Positions 8,512 to 17,253 of a stretch of 64,000 nucleotides of DNA are shown piece by piece. The stretch covers positions 496,001 to 560,000 of the forward strand of contig DATLIY010000008.1 of assembly GCA_035539175.1 (NCBI GenBank). The letters are read 5' to 3'. The position numbers and the translations under genes are program-made. The stretch is from Acidisarcina sp. Its GTDB lineage: Bacteria > Acidobacteriota > Terriglobia > Terriglobales > Acidobacteriaceae. How positions within the stretch are numbered: position 1 is the first letter of the stretch; each line of letters opens with the position of its first letter. A model generated the notes under the pieces. The model did not search any database. It worked only from the letters and a program-made list of their open reading frames with translations, and was not told the DNA's origin.

Positions 8512-9028
8512 TCCGATAAACTTGGCGTCGCAGAACGTAGTCGTCCTCGCGCTCGGCAACCTTATGCGCACCGACGATGCCGCCGGCATGCTCGCCTTAA
8601 CCCGCCTGGCTGGCGACGAGCGCCTGCCCGCTGGAGTTCGCCTGGTAGAAGGCGGAACACTGGGACTGGAGTTACTCTACCAGGTGGAGCACGCCTCGCT
8701 GCTGCTGGTGTTGGATGCTGTGGATGCAAAGGAGCCTCCGGGCACCCTGATGCTGTTCCGAGGAGAGGCGGTCGAGGCGCTGCCCTGCGGCCAAAGCATC
8801 CATCTACTGGGGATGGCTGATCTTTTGAGCGCTCTGCGCCTGACCGAACGGGCTCCAAGCGAGGTAGTTCTGATCGGGATTCAGCCGGAATCTACCGGCT
8901 GGGGTACCCAGTTGACGCCAACCGTGGAGGCTTCCCTGCCCCGCCTGATCGAGGCCGCCCTCGACCAGATCGCCGCCTGGCAATCGCGCACCGCCGACGC
9001 GCTCGCTTCGGCGGAAGCCTGTTCCTGA
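8507..9028 (+). CDS. hyaD: Hydrogenase maturation protease (HyaD/HupD family)
   Basis: This 173-residue nickel-dependent endopeptidase removes the C-terminal extension of the large subunit. It shows the family pattern ALGNLMRTDDAAG, the acidic metal ligand in VLDAVDA and the histidine in SIHLLGMADLL. The start TTG at 8507 is chosen because it is the only start with a ribosome-binding site (GCGAAGG) close to the first strand and because it sits in the second copy of the 17-bp duplication. A start further upstream would lie inside the cytochrome gene. Confidence 0.88.
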   Translation: MNPINLASQNVVVLALGNLMRTDDAAGMLALTRLAGDERLPAGVRLVEGGTLGLELLYQVEHASLLLVLDAVDAKEPPGTLMLFRGEAVEALPCGQSIHLLGMADLLSALRLTERAPSEVVLIGIQPESTGWGTQLTPTVEASLPRLIEAALDQIAAWQSRTADALASAEACS

Positions 9029-9050
9029 TCCAGCAAACCGGTTATCTCCG

Positions 9051-9080
9051 TTGCATAGTAAATAGCCTCGCCTCTATCCT
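9051..9080 (+). promoter_or_regulatory. Possible sigma-70-type promoter before the Wzz-like gene
   Basis: TTGCAT (9051-9056) and TATCCT (9075-9080) are 18 bases apart, in the 195-base gap between the hydrogenase operon and the chain-length gene. Both boxes are imperfect, and the match rests on spacing and position only. Confidence 0.3.
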
Positions 9081-9223
9081 GCAGGAGCGCTGGGTTAAAC
9101 TACGGGTGGGTCCTGGATCGGGTACTTGCACCATATTGAAATGGACCAGCACCTTTTCATCCCTATTGGGCCAAAAGAGGTTTGCTTTTCCGCTCAACGC
9201 ACTTAAGAATTGAAGAAACCACC

Positions 9224-10471
9224 ATGCAAACCGTCGACACTGAAATCCAGGCGCGACCAGACGCCCTGCCGCCCCGACCAAACGAAGAGGATGAGATTTC
9301 TCTTCTGGATCTGCTGATAGTCCTTGCACGGCGCAAGAGATTCATTCTCTTGCTGACATTGGGATTCGGTGTTGTTGCAGCGGTCATATCATTGCTCCTC
9401 CCCAGCCGCTATACCGCCACAACCGTCATTCTTCCTCCGCAAAGCTCCTCTGCCGGATCTGCTTTGCTATCGCAACTCGGCACCATGGGACCGATGGCAT
9501 CGCTCGCCGGCGGCAGTCTCGGGCTCAAGAACCCAAACGACATGTATGTCGCCATGCTGAAGAGCCGGACCGTGGAAGACGCCATGGTCGCCAGATTTGA
9601 TCTCACGGCTGAGTATCATGCCAAGCGGAAATCCGACGCGCGGAAGACGTTCGAGGAGCATTGCGACATCGAGAACAACGCCAAGGATGGACTGATTCAT
9701 ATCTCCGTCACCGACCGCGACCCTAAGCGTGCGGCAGAGATGACGAATGCGTATGTTGAAGAGTACAAGAAGTTCTCCGGCACGCTTGCCGTTACAGAAG
9801 CCTCCCAGCGCAGGCTTTTCTTTGAGCAACAGCTCGCAGAGGCAAAAGATAACCTTGCCAACGCCGAAGAAGCGCTGAAAAAGACCCAGCAGACCACTGG
9901 CATGATCCAAATGGACAGCCAGGCAAAAGCGCTGATTGAATCAGCGGCTTCCATACGAGCGCAGATTGCGGCCAAAGAGGTCGAAATCAAGGCCATGCGC
10001 TCCTACCTTTCGGATCAGAATCCCGATCTGGCGTTGGCCGAGCAACAGCTTGCAGGATGGCGAGCGCAGCTTAGCCGCTTGACGGGAAGCCAGGGAGGGA
10101 CAGGCGATGAACTTCTCCTGTCCAAAGGACAAGTGCCCGGTGCCGGTTTGGAGTACGTCCGCAAACTACGCGACGTAAAGTACTACGACACGATCTTCGA
10201 GCTGCTTGCAAAGCAATTCGAGATGGCCAAGCTCGACGAAGCAAGACAGGGAGCCTTGATCCAGGTAGTCGATCGCGCCATTCCTCCCGATCGCAGGTCC
10301 TTCCCCAAACGAGCACTTATCGTGTTGCTGGCAACTATAGGCGGCTTATTTGTAGCGATCTTTTGGGTCTTAGTCGCAGCAGCCCTGGAAAACGTTCGGA
10401 AGAATCCTGAAGACAAAGAACGTCTCGAACAATTGAGAACGATGTTATCCATCAAATCGACAACCCGGTAG
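9224..10471 (+). CDS. Wzz-type polysaccharide chain-length/export protein
   Basis: The 415-residue protein has two membrane helices: one near residues 38-62 (KRFILLLTLGFGVVAAVISL) and one near the C-terminus (ALIVLLATIGGLFVAIFWVL). Between them is a long periplasmic part with coiled-coil-like sequence (QQLAEAKDNLANAEEALKKT). This is the Wzz/GumC (PCP) layout without a C-terminal tyrosine kinase. The conserved RAIPPDRRSFPKR stretch before the second helix supports it. The ATG at 9224 is preferred over the earlier in-frame start because the upstream residues are not family-like. It lies tail-to-tail with the minus-strand glycosyltransferase cluster, whose product chain length it would control. 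Confidence 0.85.
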   Translation: MQTVDTEIQARPDALPPRPNEEDEISLLDLLIVLARRKRFILLLTLGFGVVAAVISLLLPSRYTATTVILPPQSSSAGSALLSQLGTMGPMASLAGGSLGLKNPNDMYVAMLKSRTVEDAMVARFDLTAEYHAKRKSDARKTFEEHCDIENNAKDGLIHISVTDRDPKRAAEMTNAYVEEYKKFSGTLAVTEASQRRLFFEQQLAEAKDNLANAEEALKKTQQTTGMIQMDSQAKALIESAASIRAQIAAKEVEIKAMRSYLSDQNPDLALAEQQLAGWRAQLSRLTGSQGGTGDELLLSKGQVPGAGLEYVRKLRDVKYYDTIFELLAKQFEMAKLDEARQGALIQVVDRAIPPDRRSFPKRALIVLLATIGGLFVAIFWVLVAAALENVRKNPEDKERLEQLRTMLSIKSTTR

Positions 10472-10657
10472 CGATCCCCGCCAATACAAGCCAGCAGTGA
10501 TTAGAAGGTGAGCCCTTCGTCAGACATTAAATAGAAGCCTCCCTATCGATGCAGAAGGTAGAAACTCGCCGTAACCATCTATAAGATCGATGATTTGCGT
10601 CATGAGAGTTCACTCGGTGGACACGCTGGTGGACATGTCTCTTTTCGCGATCTCTCG

Positions 10658-11791
10658 CTACGTCCCATCCTGCCTCTCCCACGTTTCTCGTTGGCCAAGT
10701 ACTTCCGAGTATATGGATAGAGTTCTAGCAGTCATCAGGTCAGCCGTGTATTCAGTTTCTACTCTAGCCCTTGCCGCCTCTCCGAATTGAAGTCTAAGAT
10801 CATCTCGCTCCAAGAGCAACTGCATGGCTTCAGATAAGGCAGTTACGTCTCCCGGAGGCACCGTGATTCCTGTTTTACCATGGACGGAAACTTCAGGTAC
10901 GCCTGAATCAATGTCTGTGTTGACCACTGGCAAGCCCGCAGCCATAGCCTCCATTTGGACAATGCCAAATGCTTCCGCTCTTGTCACAGATGGAAGTACA
11001 AAGACAGATGCCACCGCAAAATAAGGATCAAGATTATCAACACGACCTAGCATGGCGATCTTCTCCTTCACCCCCTCGGCCTCTACGAGGCTCGCCAACG
11101 CTTTGTGTTCTGGGCCAGTTCCAATAAGAAGAAGCCGCGCGTCGACATGCTTCATGGCTCGAATCAAAACGTCAAAGCCTTTGTATGGCACGAGCCTGCC
11201 GACAGCCAGAATTAGCCGGGGCCCAAATTGTCGGCTTAGCTCTTCACGCGTGGTGTGGCCAGTGATCGTAGGGTCCTCAATTTCGATACCAAGTGGAATA
11301 ACACGGCATTTTTCACGGAAGGGCGCAAGCTCTGAAGATGAGTCGAGATAACGCGTAGAGGTGACTATAATTCGGTCCGCTCGATGCATAAGGCGGTAAA
11401 CAAAAGGATCGCTGAACTCACGCAGAAACCGCCTGCCCATCGTGTCAGCATGGTGTGTAATTACCAGTTTCCCCGAGTGCCCGCTCATAAGAAAGGCCAA
11501 GGCTGCGCCGGGATTGGGCATATGAACATGCACAAGGTGGGCGGGGGTGCTACGAATGGCCGCCATCAAGCCCGGACAGATAGGCATCGATGCAATAGTT
11601 CCTATCCTCGCAACCCGGGTAACGGAAACTTCCTCAATGACGGAACGCTCATGCCGAGGTGCACTATTCGCAACAATGACGTTGACACTGGCTGCGCCGG
11701 TCTGGCGAACAGCTAAATCGCGCAGGTGCGTTTCCATACCACCCCGGTGTGGCGGATAGTACTTGCCGACATGTAGGATTCTATGAATCAT
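10658..11791 (-). CDS. Family 4 glycosyltransferase
   Basis: The 377-residue GT-B enzyme starts RILHVGKYYPPHRGGMETH, the donor/acceptor loop of the GT4 family. It continues with LILAVGRLVPYKGFDVLI and ends with the nucleotide-sugar motif EAFGIVQMEAMAAGLPVV, where the two glutamates are conserved. It would add one sugar to the lipid-linked repeat unit at the cytoplasmic face of the membrane. The start at 11791 overlaps the end of the upstream GT2 gene by 11 bases, which indicates coupling. Donor and acceptor sugars cannot be read from the sequence. Confidence 0.88.
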   Translation of the reverse strand: MIHRILHVGKYYPPHRGGMETHLRDLAVRQTGAASVNVIVANSAPRHERSVIEEVSVTRVARIGTIASMPICPGLMAAIRSTPAHLVHVHMPNPGAALAFLMSGHSGKLVITHHADTMGRRFLREFSDPFVYRLMHRADRIIVTSTRYLDSSSELAPFREKCRVIPLGIEIEDPTITGHTTREELSRQFGPRLILAVGRLVPYKGFDVLIRAMKHVDARLLLIGTGPEHKALASLVEAEGVKEKIAMLGRVDNLDPYFAVASVFVLPSVTRAEAFGIVQMEAMAAGLPVVNTDIDSGVPEVSVHGKTGITVPPGDVTALSEAMQLLLERDDLRLQFGEAARARVETEYTADLMTARTLSIYSEVLGQRETWERQDGT

Positions 11792-12602
11792 ACTTATTGG
11801 TCTGCTCCCCCATCCCAAGAGAGTTGGCAATCCGACACATGCATCGTCGTGCTCCATCAACCAAGAGTGAAGCCATTAAGTGTAAACGTACCTTGATCTG
11901 CCTTCTTCGAGGCAATGTGTAACTGGCGTTCGATGAATGCCGTCTGTATTGAAACAACTTAGAATCCAAATAAAGAATTTCATGCCCTGAGATTGTAGTT
12001 CTTAAGCCAATCCAAAGATCGTGCAGCACATCGAAGCCATGTGGGAATGGGAATATTTCTGGAAATATCTCTCTTCGAAAAGCCATTCCACAACCCTGAT
12101 ATCGAAAGTGAACTAGATTTCCGATTAGGCTCGTTGTGAATTTCGACCGCGTTGAGTAATAGGAGTCCGCCACACACTGGCCAGCTTCGTCGATGATAGA
12201 CGAGTCAGTCTGAATCACCATGATTTCCGGATTATTTGCAAATACTTGAAATATGGTTGCTACTTTCTCCGGTTTCCATACGTCATCTTGATCGCTCAAC
12301 AAAAGAATATCGCCGGAAGAATTTAGAATCGCCTTTTCAAAACTGACCAAGACACCGCAGTTGTCATCATTGAGAAATAGACGAATGCGAGGATCCCTAA
12401 ATTCACCAATCAGCGTTCGAGTTTGATCACTAGAATCGTCGTCTACTATTACTACCTCGTCGGTGTCCGTCAATTGGGCAAGAATTGATCTCAATTGCTC
12501 TTCGATGTATCGCTCCCCATTGTAGGTCGCCATACAAACCGAGATTCTCGGTCGAGATCCCATTGCACCCGTATCCCGCGAAACAATAAAACAATTCGAC
12601 AT
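11781..12602 (-). CDS. Family 2 glycosyltransferase
   Basis: This is a GT-A fold glycosyltransferase with RISVCMATYNGERYIEEQL at the N-terminus, VVIVDDDSSDQT, and the metal-binding region DILLLSDQDDVW. It resembles rhamnosyltransferase-like enzymes of O-antigen clusters. The N-terminus is not certain. ATG 12602 has AAGG four bases upstream and is used here; 12623 and 12563 are alternatives, and the longer open frame back to 12794 overlaps the polymerase gene and is unlikely. It overlaps the next glycosyltransferase by 11 bases. Confidence 0.85.
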   Translation of the reverse strand: MSNCFIVSRDTGAMGSRPRISVCMATYNGERYIEEQLRSILAQLTDTDEVVIVDDDSSDQTRTLIGEFRDPRIRLFLNDDNCGVLVSFEKAILNSSGDILLLSDQDDVWKPEKVATIFQVFANNPEIMVIQTDSSIIDEAGQCVADSYYSTRSKFTTSLIGNLVHFRYQGCGMAFRREIFPEIFPFPHGFDVLHDLWIGLRTTISGHEILYLDSKLFQYRRHSSNASYTLPRRRQIKVRLHLMASLLVDGARRCMCRIANSLGMGEQTNKYDS

Positions 12603-12627
12603 AGCCTTATACATATATTTCATCTTG

Positions 12628-13692
12628 TTAATAGCCAGACTGACTAAACAGCCAACTGCGATATGGAATCCACGAACTCGCCGCATACGGAGAAACCGTA
12701 AACCACAGGAAAAAACACCCGTAGGTAGCCGCAACCAGAATCCCCATGGCGACCTGGCGGGCTGCAGGGCTGGAAAAGTGGATTGCACGTCCACACGCGG
12801 CTAGATATACAAAGAATAGATAAAGGCAAACACGATCGGCTAACGTGGAAGCCACCACCGCAACTGGAACCAAGAAAACTGCTAATGCTGACGCACTTGA
12901 CAGCATGTTGAACATTCCCGGGTCGCTTTTCCATCGCTTCCGCTGAACCATGAACGTCACCACTCCTATCAGCACAATTGCAAGCCGCAACCAGACCCCG
13001 TTTGAGTGCAGATCCTCTGTATTCTGGATATAGAGAGATAGGTACGATGTCAGCAATATCTTTACCAGCAAAAACGCGCCGAGGAGAGCGACTGGAAGCA
13101 CTAGCAGAGCACGGCGCCCGTTCTTCATTGCTATAAGGAGGAAAAGAAACACTGCGGAGTAGTGAAAGCAAATTGCGAGTCCCATGCACGCATAACATTT
13201 CTTATGCTCACCGCGAACCCAATATCCTAAAGCCGCAAAGCCTATTCCAATCGCAACCGCCTGTCGCGTGTACCCCATCCCTACAGCATAGAGAAGGTAT
13301 GGGGTTGCAAGAAACAGCAGCAGGCAGGCGTCTACACGTATGAGGTAGGCGAACCGTATAAGCCCGAGCACCATAAGAAAGGCACACACAAGGTTAACGA
13401 GATGTATATCTCCACCAACGCAATGCGCTAAGTAGTTTAACAGCGCATAGCATGGCTCAATTGTTGTGGTAGTGAATACATCTCGTAATTGTACGCGGCT
13501 ATATATCTCAAATATGTTGTCATATGCTGGCCAGTCCGCTCCTACATGATCACGGAGGCCCATAAATCCTGTCAGTAGCAAAGCAGCGAAAGATGCAAGA
13601 GCAATGCGAAGCGCGTATTGCCTACTAGGCAAAAAGAGAGAGAAAAGCCCAAGAAGGCAAATAATCGATAGCATCATCCCGTAAATCAACAT
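12628..13692 (-). CDS. Wzy-type polysaccharide polymerase (EpsG family)
   Basis: This 354-residue protein has about ten membrane helices and the EpsG/Wzy signatures GADWPAYDNIFEIY, EPCYALLNYLAH, GYTRQAVAIGIGF and CFHYSAVFLFLL. It would join repeat units in the periplasm after Wzx has flipped them. Wzy proteins diverge quickly, so the call rests on these short motifs plus location among glycosyltransferases, Wzx and Wzz. The local base composition is more AT-rich than the housekeeping genes, which fits a horizontally exchanged serotype-type locus. Confidence 0.82.
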   Translation of the reverse strand: MLIYGMMLSIICLLGLFSLFLPSRQYALRIALASFAALLLTGFMGLRDHVGADWPAYDNIFEIYSRVQLRDVFTTTTIEPCYALLNYLAHCVGGDIHLVNLVCAFLMVLGLIRFAYLIRVDACLLLFLATPYLLYAVGMGYTRQAVAIGIGFAALGYWVRGEHKKCYACMGLAICFHYSAVFLFLLIAMKNGRRALLVLPVALLGAFLLVKILLTSYLSLYIQNTEDLHSNGVWLRLAIVLIGVVTFMVQRKRWKSDPGMFNMLSSASALAVFLVPVAVVASTLADRVCLYLFFVYLAACGRAIHFSSPAARQVAMGILVAATYGCFFLWFTVSPYAASSWIPYRSWLFSQSGY

Positions 13693-13751
13693 GTTTTCAA
13701 CCTATGCTCAGATAAATCACATTTCGCTGGCCCTGTCGCATTCCTCACTTA

Positions 13752-14750
13752 CTAACCGGACGGTCCTATTTTGCATCGCCAATCCTCGGTGCGGGCCTGT
13801 CTCGACATCAAAAGACGTCTCTTGAGAGAGTCCCACGTAAGCGATCTGAATTGGGCATTCTCGCATCTGACGATTTGCTTCAACATGCGGCAACCGATCC
13901 TCAGAGTGAGGAGGAAACCCTCGGTTCGCGTCTTATACAGATCATAGAATGCCGACTCAGCACCAAGAAAATTGGCATATCTGTCCTTCTTCATTCGATT
14001 ATTCTTGTCCAGCAGGGATAGTTGATGATCTATTACAAGATTGCTGTCCACGTAGATCCGTTGGCCTAGGTGGTGGATGGAATGGCAAACCCAGTAGTCC
14101 AAGTAGTCCAGCCAAAAAAGAGGATTAAAGCCCCCTATGGCTCGGAGGGTCGTAACTCGCCAGCTCGTTGCTGAGTTAATAGCTGCAGTTTCCCTCTCGG
14201 AAAGACCTTCAAAGCGCTTTGGGAATTCCCAGGCGAATCCCAAGAAGTTAGCGTGAGGGGAAATGATCATCCCCTGATCCACTACGCAGGGAACTATAGC
14301 CGCGACTCGATTATCAGGAGAAAGACGTTGAACAAGCTGGAACAATCTGCCGACATACTCTCTTGTTAGTTCCGTATCCTGATCCAAAGTGAGAAGCCAT
14401 TCGAAGCCCTCTTCCTCGGCCATTTGCAATGCATAGTTGTAAGCTCCAGCAAGGCCGATGTTGGCATTGGACACATGATAGGCGTAATCATTCGAATTCA
14501 TCTCTAGGGAATGACCGCCAGGAGTATTGTCGTAAATCAGGATCTTAAACTTGCCCATACTCTGCGACAAAAGTATCGATTTTTGCAGGGTTCGCAGAGT
14601 AGCTGACTCGCGAGGCGACATGCCATAAAGAACGACTACAGCTAAAATGGAGCCTTTGGCTGGAGTATCGTCGCGGCGGCGTTCCGGGGTGTTCTCAACT
14701 TCAAGGTTCTCCAAGATGATATCCTGCGTTTTCAGAATTCTTCGGCACAT
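13752..14750 (-). CDS. Family 2 glycosyltransferase (rhamnosyltransferase-like)
   Basis: The 332-residue GT-A enzyme has AVVVLYGMSPRESATLRTL, ILIYDNTPGG, NANIGLAGAYNYAL and the catalytic/metal loop LLTLDQDTEL, followed by FWLDYLDYWVC, a pattern typical of rhamnosyl- or galactofuranosyl-transferases related to RfbN and GlfT. Since UDP-galactopyranose mutase is encoded in the same cluster, this is one candidate for a galactofuranosyltransferase, but that is inference. It is separated from the upstream GT4 gene by an acyltransferase scrap. Confidence 0.83.
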   Translation of the reverse strand: MCRRILKTQDIILENLEVENTPERRRDDTPAKGSILAVVVLYGMSPRESATLRTLQKSILLSQSMGKFKILIYDNTPGGHSLEMNSNDYAYHVSNANIGLAGAYNYALQMAEEEGFEWLLTLDQDTELTREYVGRLFQLVQRLSPDNRVAAIVPCVVDQGMIISPHANFLGFAWEFPKRFEGLSERETAAINSATSWRVTTLRAIGGFNPLFWLDYLDYWVCHSIHHLGQRIYVDSNLVIDHQLSLLDKNNRMKKDRYANFLGAESAFYDLYKTRTEGFLLTLRIGCRMLKQIVRCENAQFRSLTWDSLKRRLLMSRQARTEDWRCKIGPSG

Positions 14751-14765
14751 GACGACAGGAACAGA

Positions 14766-14888
14766 TCAGAGCCTTCTCCATTCCTTATCTGCTGAATCGA
14801 ATTTCTTGAGTGCAACGACAAAATTGGCGCCGATTACGCTTCCCTCTCCGAGAGTACCCCCCGGCACGACGACGACCCCAAAGACCGG
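14766..14888 (-). pseudogene. Remnant of a hexapeptide-repeat sugar acyltransferase
   Basis: Between two glycosyltransferase genes the minus strand encodes, after a TAG, a 40-residue stretch that contains VVVPGGTLGEGSVIGANFVV and ends at 14766. This is the usual left-handed beta-helix end of WcaF/CysE-type acetyltransferases, whose common form is close to VVLPGVTIGEGAVIGANSVV. Nothing else of such a gene remains. It is best read as the tail of a lost acyltransferase, left behind by deletion or cluster rearrangement. Confidence 0.5.
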
Positions 14889-14922
14889 CTAACCCTGCAA
14901 TCATACGAAGGCGGGGTCACTT

Positions 14923-16116
14923 TCAATTAGCCTCTAAAAGAATCGATTCGAATCTATCAACAGAACGATCCCATGTGAATTGCTTGCTGATACTATTACC
15001 TTCCGATGCAAGGCGATATCGATATTCAGGCTCTCGAATAAGCTTGAGTATGCCCGCAGCAATAGATTCTACGGAACGCGGCTGAACGACTTCCGCTGTG
15101 CGTCCGGGGATCGCATACTCCTCCGTCCCAGGCTGGGTGGTAATGACAGCCAGCCCACATGCCATTGCCTCGATGGGAAATAGTGGAAAGCTTTCATACC
15201 AGGATGCACTCAATAAAATGTCGGCATCGCGATAGGCTTCGCTGAGAATCTTAGGCGCTAAAAAGCCCAAGGCTTTGTAAGGTGCTATAGCGTTGTCAGG
15301 CGGAAGCAGCGCTGATCCATATACTCTCCACTCAATGTCAACATCTGGCGTTTTGGATCGAGCGATCGCTACTGCTTCCGCCATCTCACGAAAGCCCTTC
15401 CAGACGGCATCTCTCCCCCCATAGCTAATCAAAACAACCTTTTTTGATTCGGAAGAGCGACGTGGTGCGCCATAAAATGTTTGGTGATCAATCGCATTAG
15501 GACACAATTGAACCTGATCAAGACCAGCTTCCAGGCAAAGCTCTGCTTTCAGCCATGTCGAGTTCGCGATCATTTTGAAACCAAGGTGATAGCTTTGCTC
15601 GGCAACAGCGAGCGCATACGCGTGTTTATTAAACTCTCGTGCAAAATATGTCTCAAAGTGTTGCCCAAAATAGAATTTACGCCCAGAGAGAAGTGCAGCA
15701 GGTCGAATCGTATTAAAGCTTGTCGCAACAGTGATGTCGGCCAAAGGAGCAATGGTGGGCAAGTATGCTTCAGCCAATCCAGACTGTACCTCTTCGGGGA
15801 AAACCGGCGGGGCCATAAGCATAAACTTCTCGACAGCCTGCCGCAGGTACACCTTCCATCCCTCTCTACGTAGTAAAGCCTCAACTAGGCACCATGACGA
15901 GGCTAGTGCACCGGAAATTCTTTCACGTCTAGCCGCGGTAACAAATGTTCCGTACTTCCACGGAAACCACTGAGGAATGTCCGACGGCAGGATCGGGACA
16001 ATCGAGACCTGATGACCCCGCTCCATAAGACCGTGAGCGTATTCAAAAATACACCAGATTCCGCCAGAGTACTTATGCGACGAAATCGATGGAACAATGA
16101 AGTTGATTTTTGCCAA
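14923..16116 (-). CDS. Family 4 glycosyltransferase
   Basis: The 397-residue GT-B protein begins KINFIVPSISSHKYSGGI and carries the C-terminal donor-binding segment ASWYESFPLFPIEAMACGLA with both glutamates. It probably adds a sugar during repeat-unit assembly; it resembles rhamnan or mannan-type glycosyltransferases, but the donor is unknown. The start is a TTG at 16116 with GGGG four bases upstream; no ATG in frame gives a complete first strand. It lies 33 bases after the UDP-galactopyranose mutase gene in the same direction. Confidence 0.85.
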   Translation of the reverse strand: MAKINFIVPSISSHKYSGGIWCIFEYAHGLMERGHQVSIVPILPSDIPQWFPWKYGTFVTAARRERISGALASSWCLVEALLRREGWKVYLRQAVEKFMLMAPPVFPEEVQSGLAEAYLPTIAPLADITVATSFNTIRPAALLSGRKFYFGQHFETYFAREFNKHAYALAVAEQSYHLGFKMIANSTWLKAELCLEAGLDQVQLCPNAIDHQTFYGAPRRSSESKKVVLISYGGRDAVWKGFREMAEAVAIARSKTPDVDIEWRVYGSALLPPDNAIAPYKALGFLAPKILSEAYRDADILLSASWYESFPLFPIEAMACGLAVITTQPGTEEYAIPGRTAEVVQPRSVESIAAGILKLIREPEYRYRLASEGNSISKQFTWDRSVDRFESILLEAN

Positions 16117-16149
16117 GATACCCCAATCATCCGTGGTCCGCGGAGGCGG

Positions 16150-17253
16150 CTATTTGTTAGTAGCAGAAAACAACTGATCGCTTATCTTCAAGGCGGCGGC
16201 CACGACCTGATCCATATTGTAGTATCGGTACTGGGCTAGTCGTCCGACAAAAAATACGTCCCGTTCTCTCCTGCTTAGCGTGCTGTACTTCTGGAACACT
16301 TCTTGGTTTTCCGGCCGTGGAACCGGGTAATAGGGTTCGCCCTCGTCTTCAGGGTACTCGCGAACAATCGAAGTACCTCTGAGTTTCTGGCCGGTCAGGT
16401 GCTTGAATTCGGTGATGCGTGTGAATTTCTGGTCATTTGGGTAATTAACCGTTCCAACCAACTGAAACTGATCTACCCCGGACAGGTGCTCATGGTCGAA
16501 TCGCAGCGAGCGGTAGGGCAGCCTGCCTAGTTGATACTCGAAGTATTCATCGATTGGGCCGGAGTAAAAGAGCAGATTCCAAGACGACTGTTTGCGGAAC
16601 TCGCGGAAATCTGTACCGAGCTGAACGCGAATATTGCGATGATCGAGCATGCGCGCAAACAGCTTGGTATATCCTTCCGCGGGCATCTTCTGGAATGAGT
16701 CAGTGAAATAGCGATCATCGGTGTTGGTACGAACAGGAATACGTGCGGCAACGCTGGCGCTCAATTCGGAGAGGTCCAGCCCCCACTGTTTGCGTGTATA
16801 TCCGCGGAAAAACTTATCACAAAGGTCGCGACCTACACTGGATAGAACCACGTCTTCACTGGTACGGATGGGATCACGCGGCTCTCGTACGCGATCGAAG
16901 AACGCTGCGACACCCGCTTCGTCCAAACAAAGCCTGTAGAGGCTATTCACAGTGGTTTGGTTAATAGGAATGGGGTAAAACTCGTCACCTACCTTGGCCA
17001 GAACGCGATGTTCATACGATAGCCAATCAGTAAATCTGGAAAGGTATTCGGAAACCACAGCAGCGTTTGTGTGAAATATGTGCGGCCCATAACGATGCAC
17101 TAAAACACCGTGGCGATCCAGTTCGTCGAAGGCATTGCCGCCGATGTGCTCACGTTTGTCGATAACCAGCACCGTTCTACCTGCTGAGGCGCAGCGCTCG
17201 GCAATCACACTGCCGGCGAATCCGGCACCTACTACAAGAACATCAACCTTCAT
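16150..17253 (-). CDS. glf: UDP-galactopyranose mutase
   Basis: This 367-residue flavoenzyme converts UDP-galactopyranose to UDP-galactofuranose. Evidence is the FAD-binding start DVLVVGAGFAGSVIAERCA, the signature HIGGNAFDE, YGPHIFHT, FFRGYTRKQWG and the C-terminal FVGRLAQYRYYNMDQVV. It implies that galactofuranose is part of the surface polysaccharide made by this cluster. The ATG at 17253 overlaps the Wzx stop by four bases; the upstream in-frame ATG lies inside wzx and is rejected. Confidence 0.95.
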   Translation of the reverse strand: MKVDVLVVGAGFAGSVIAERCASAGRTVLVIDKREHIGGNAFDELDRHGVLVHRYGPHIFHTNAAVVSEYLSRFTDWLSYEHRVLAKVGDEFYPIPINQTTVNSLYRLCLDEAGVAAFFDRVREPRDPIRTSEDVVLSSVGRDLCDKFFRGYTRKQWGLDLSELSASVAARIPVRTNTDDRYFTDSFQKMPAEGYTKLFARMLDHRNIRVQLGTDFREFRKQSSWNLLFYSGPIDEYFEYQLGRLPYRSLRFDHEHLSGVDQFQLVGTVNYPNDQKFTRITEFKHLTGQKLRGTSIVREYPEDEGEPYYPVPRPENQEVFQKYSTLSRRERDVFFVGRLAQYRYYNMDQVVAAALKISDQLFSATNK

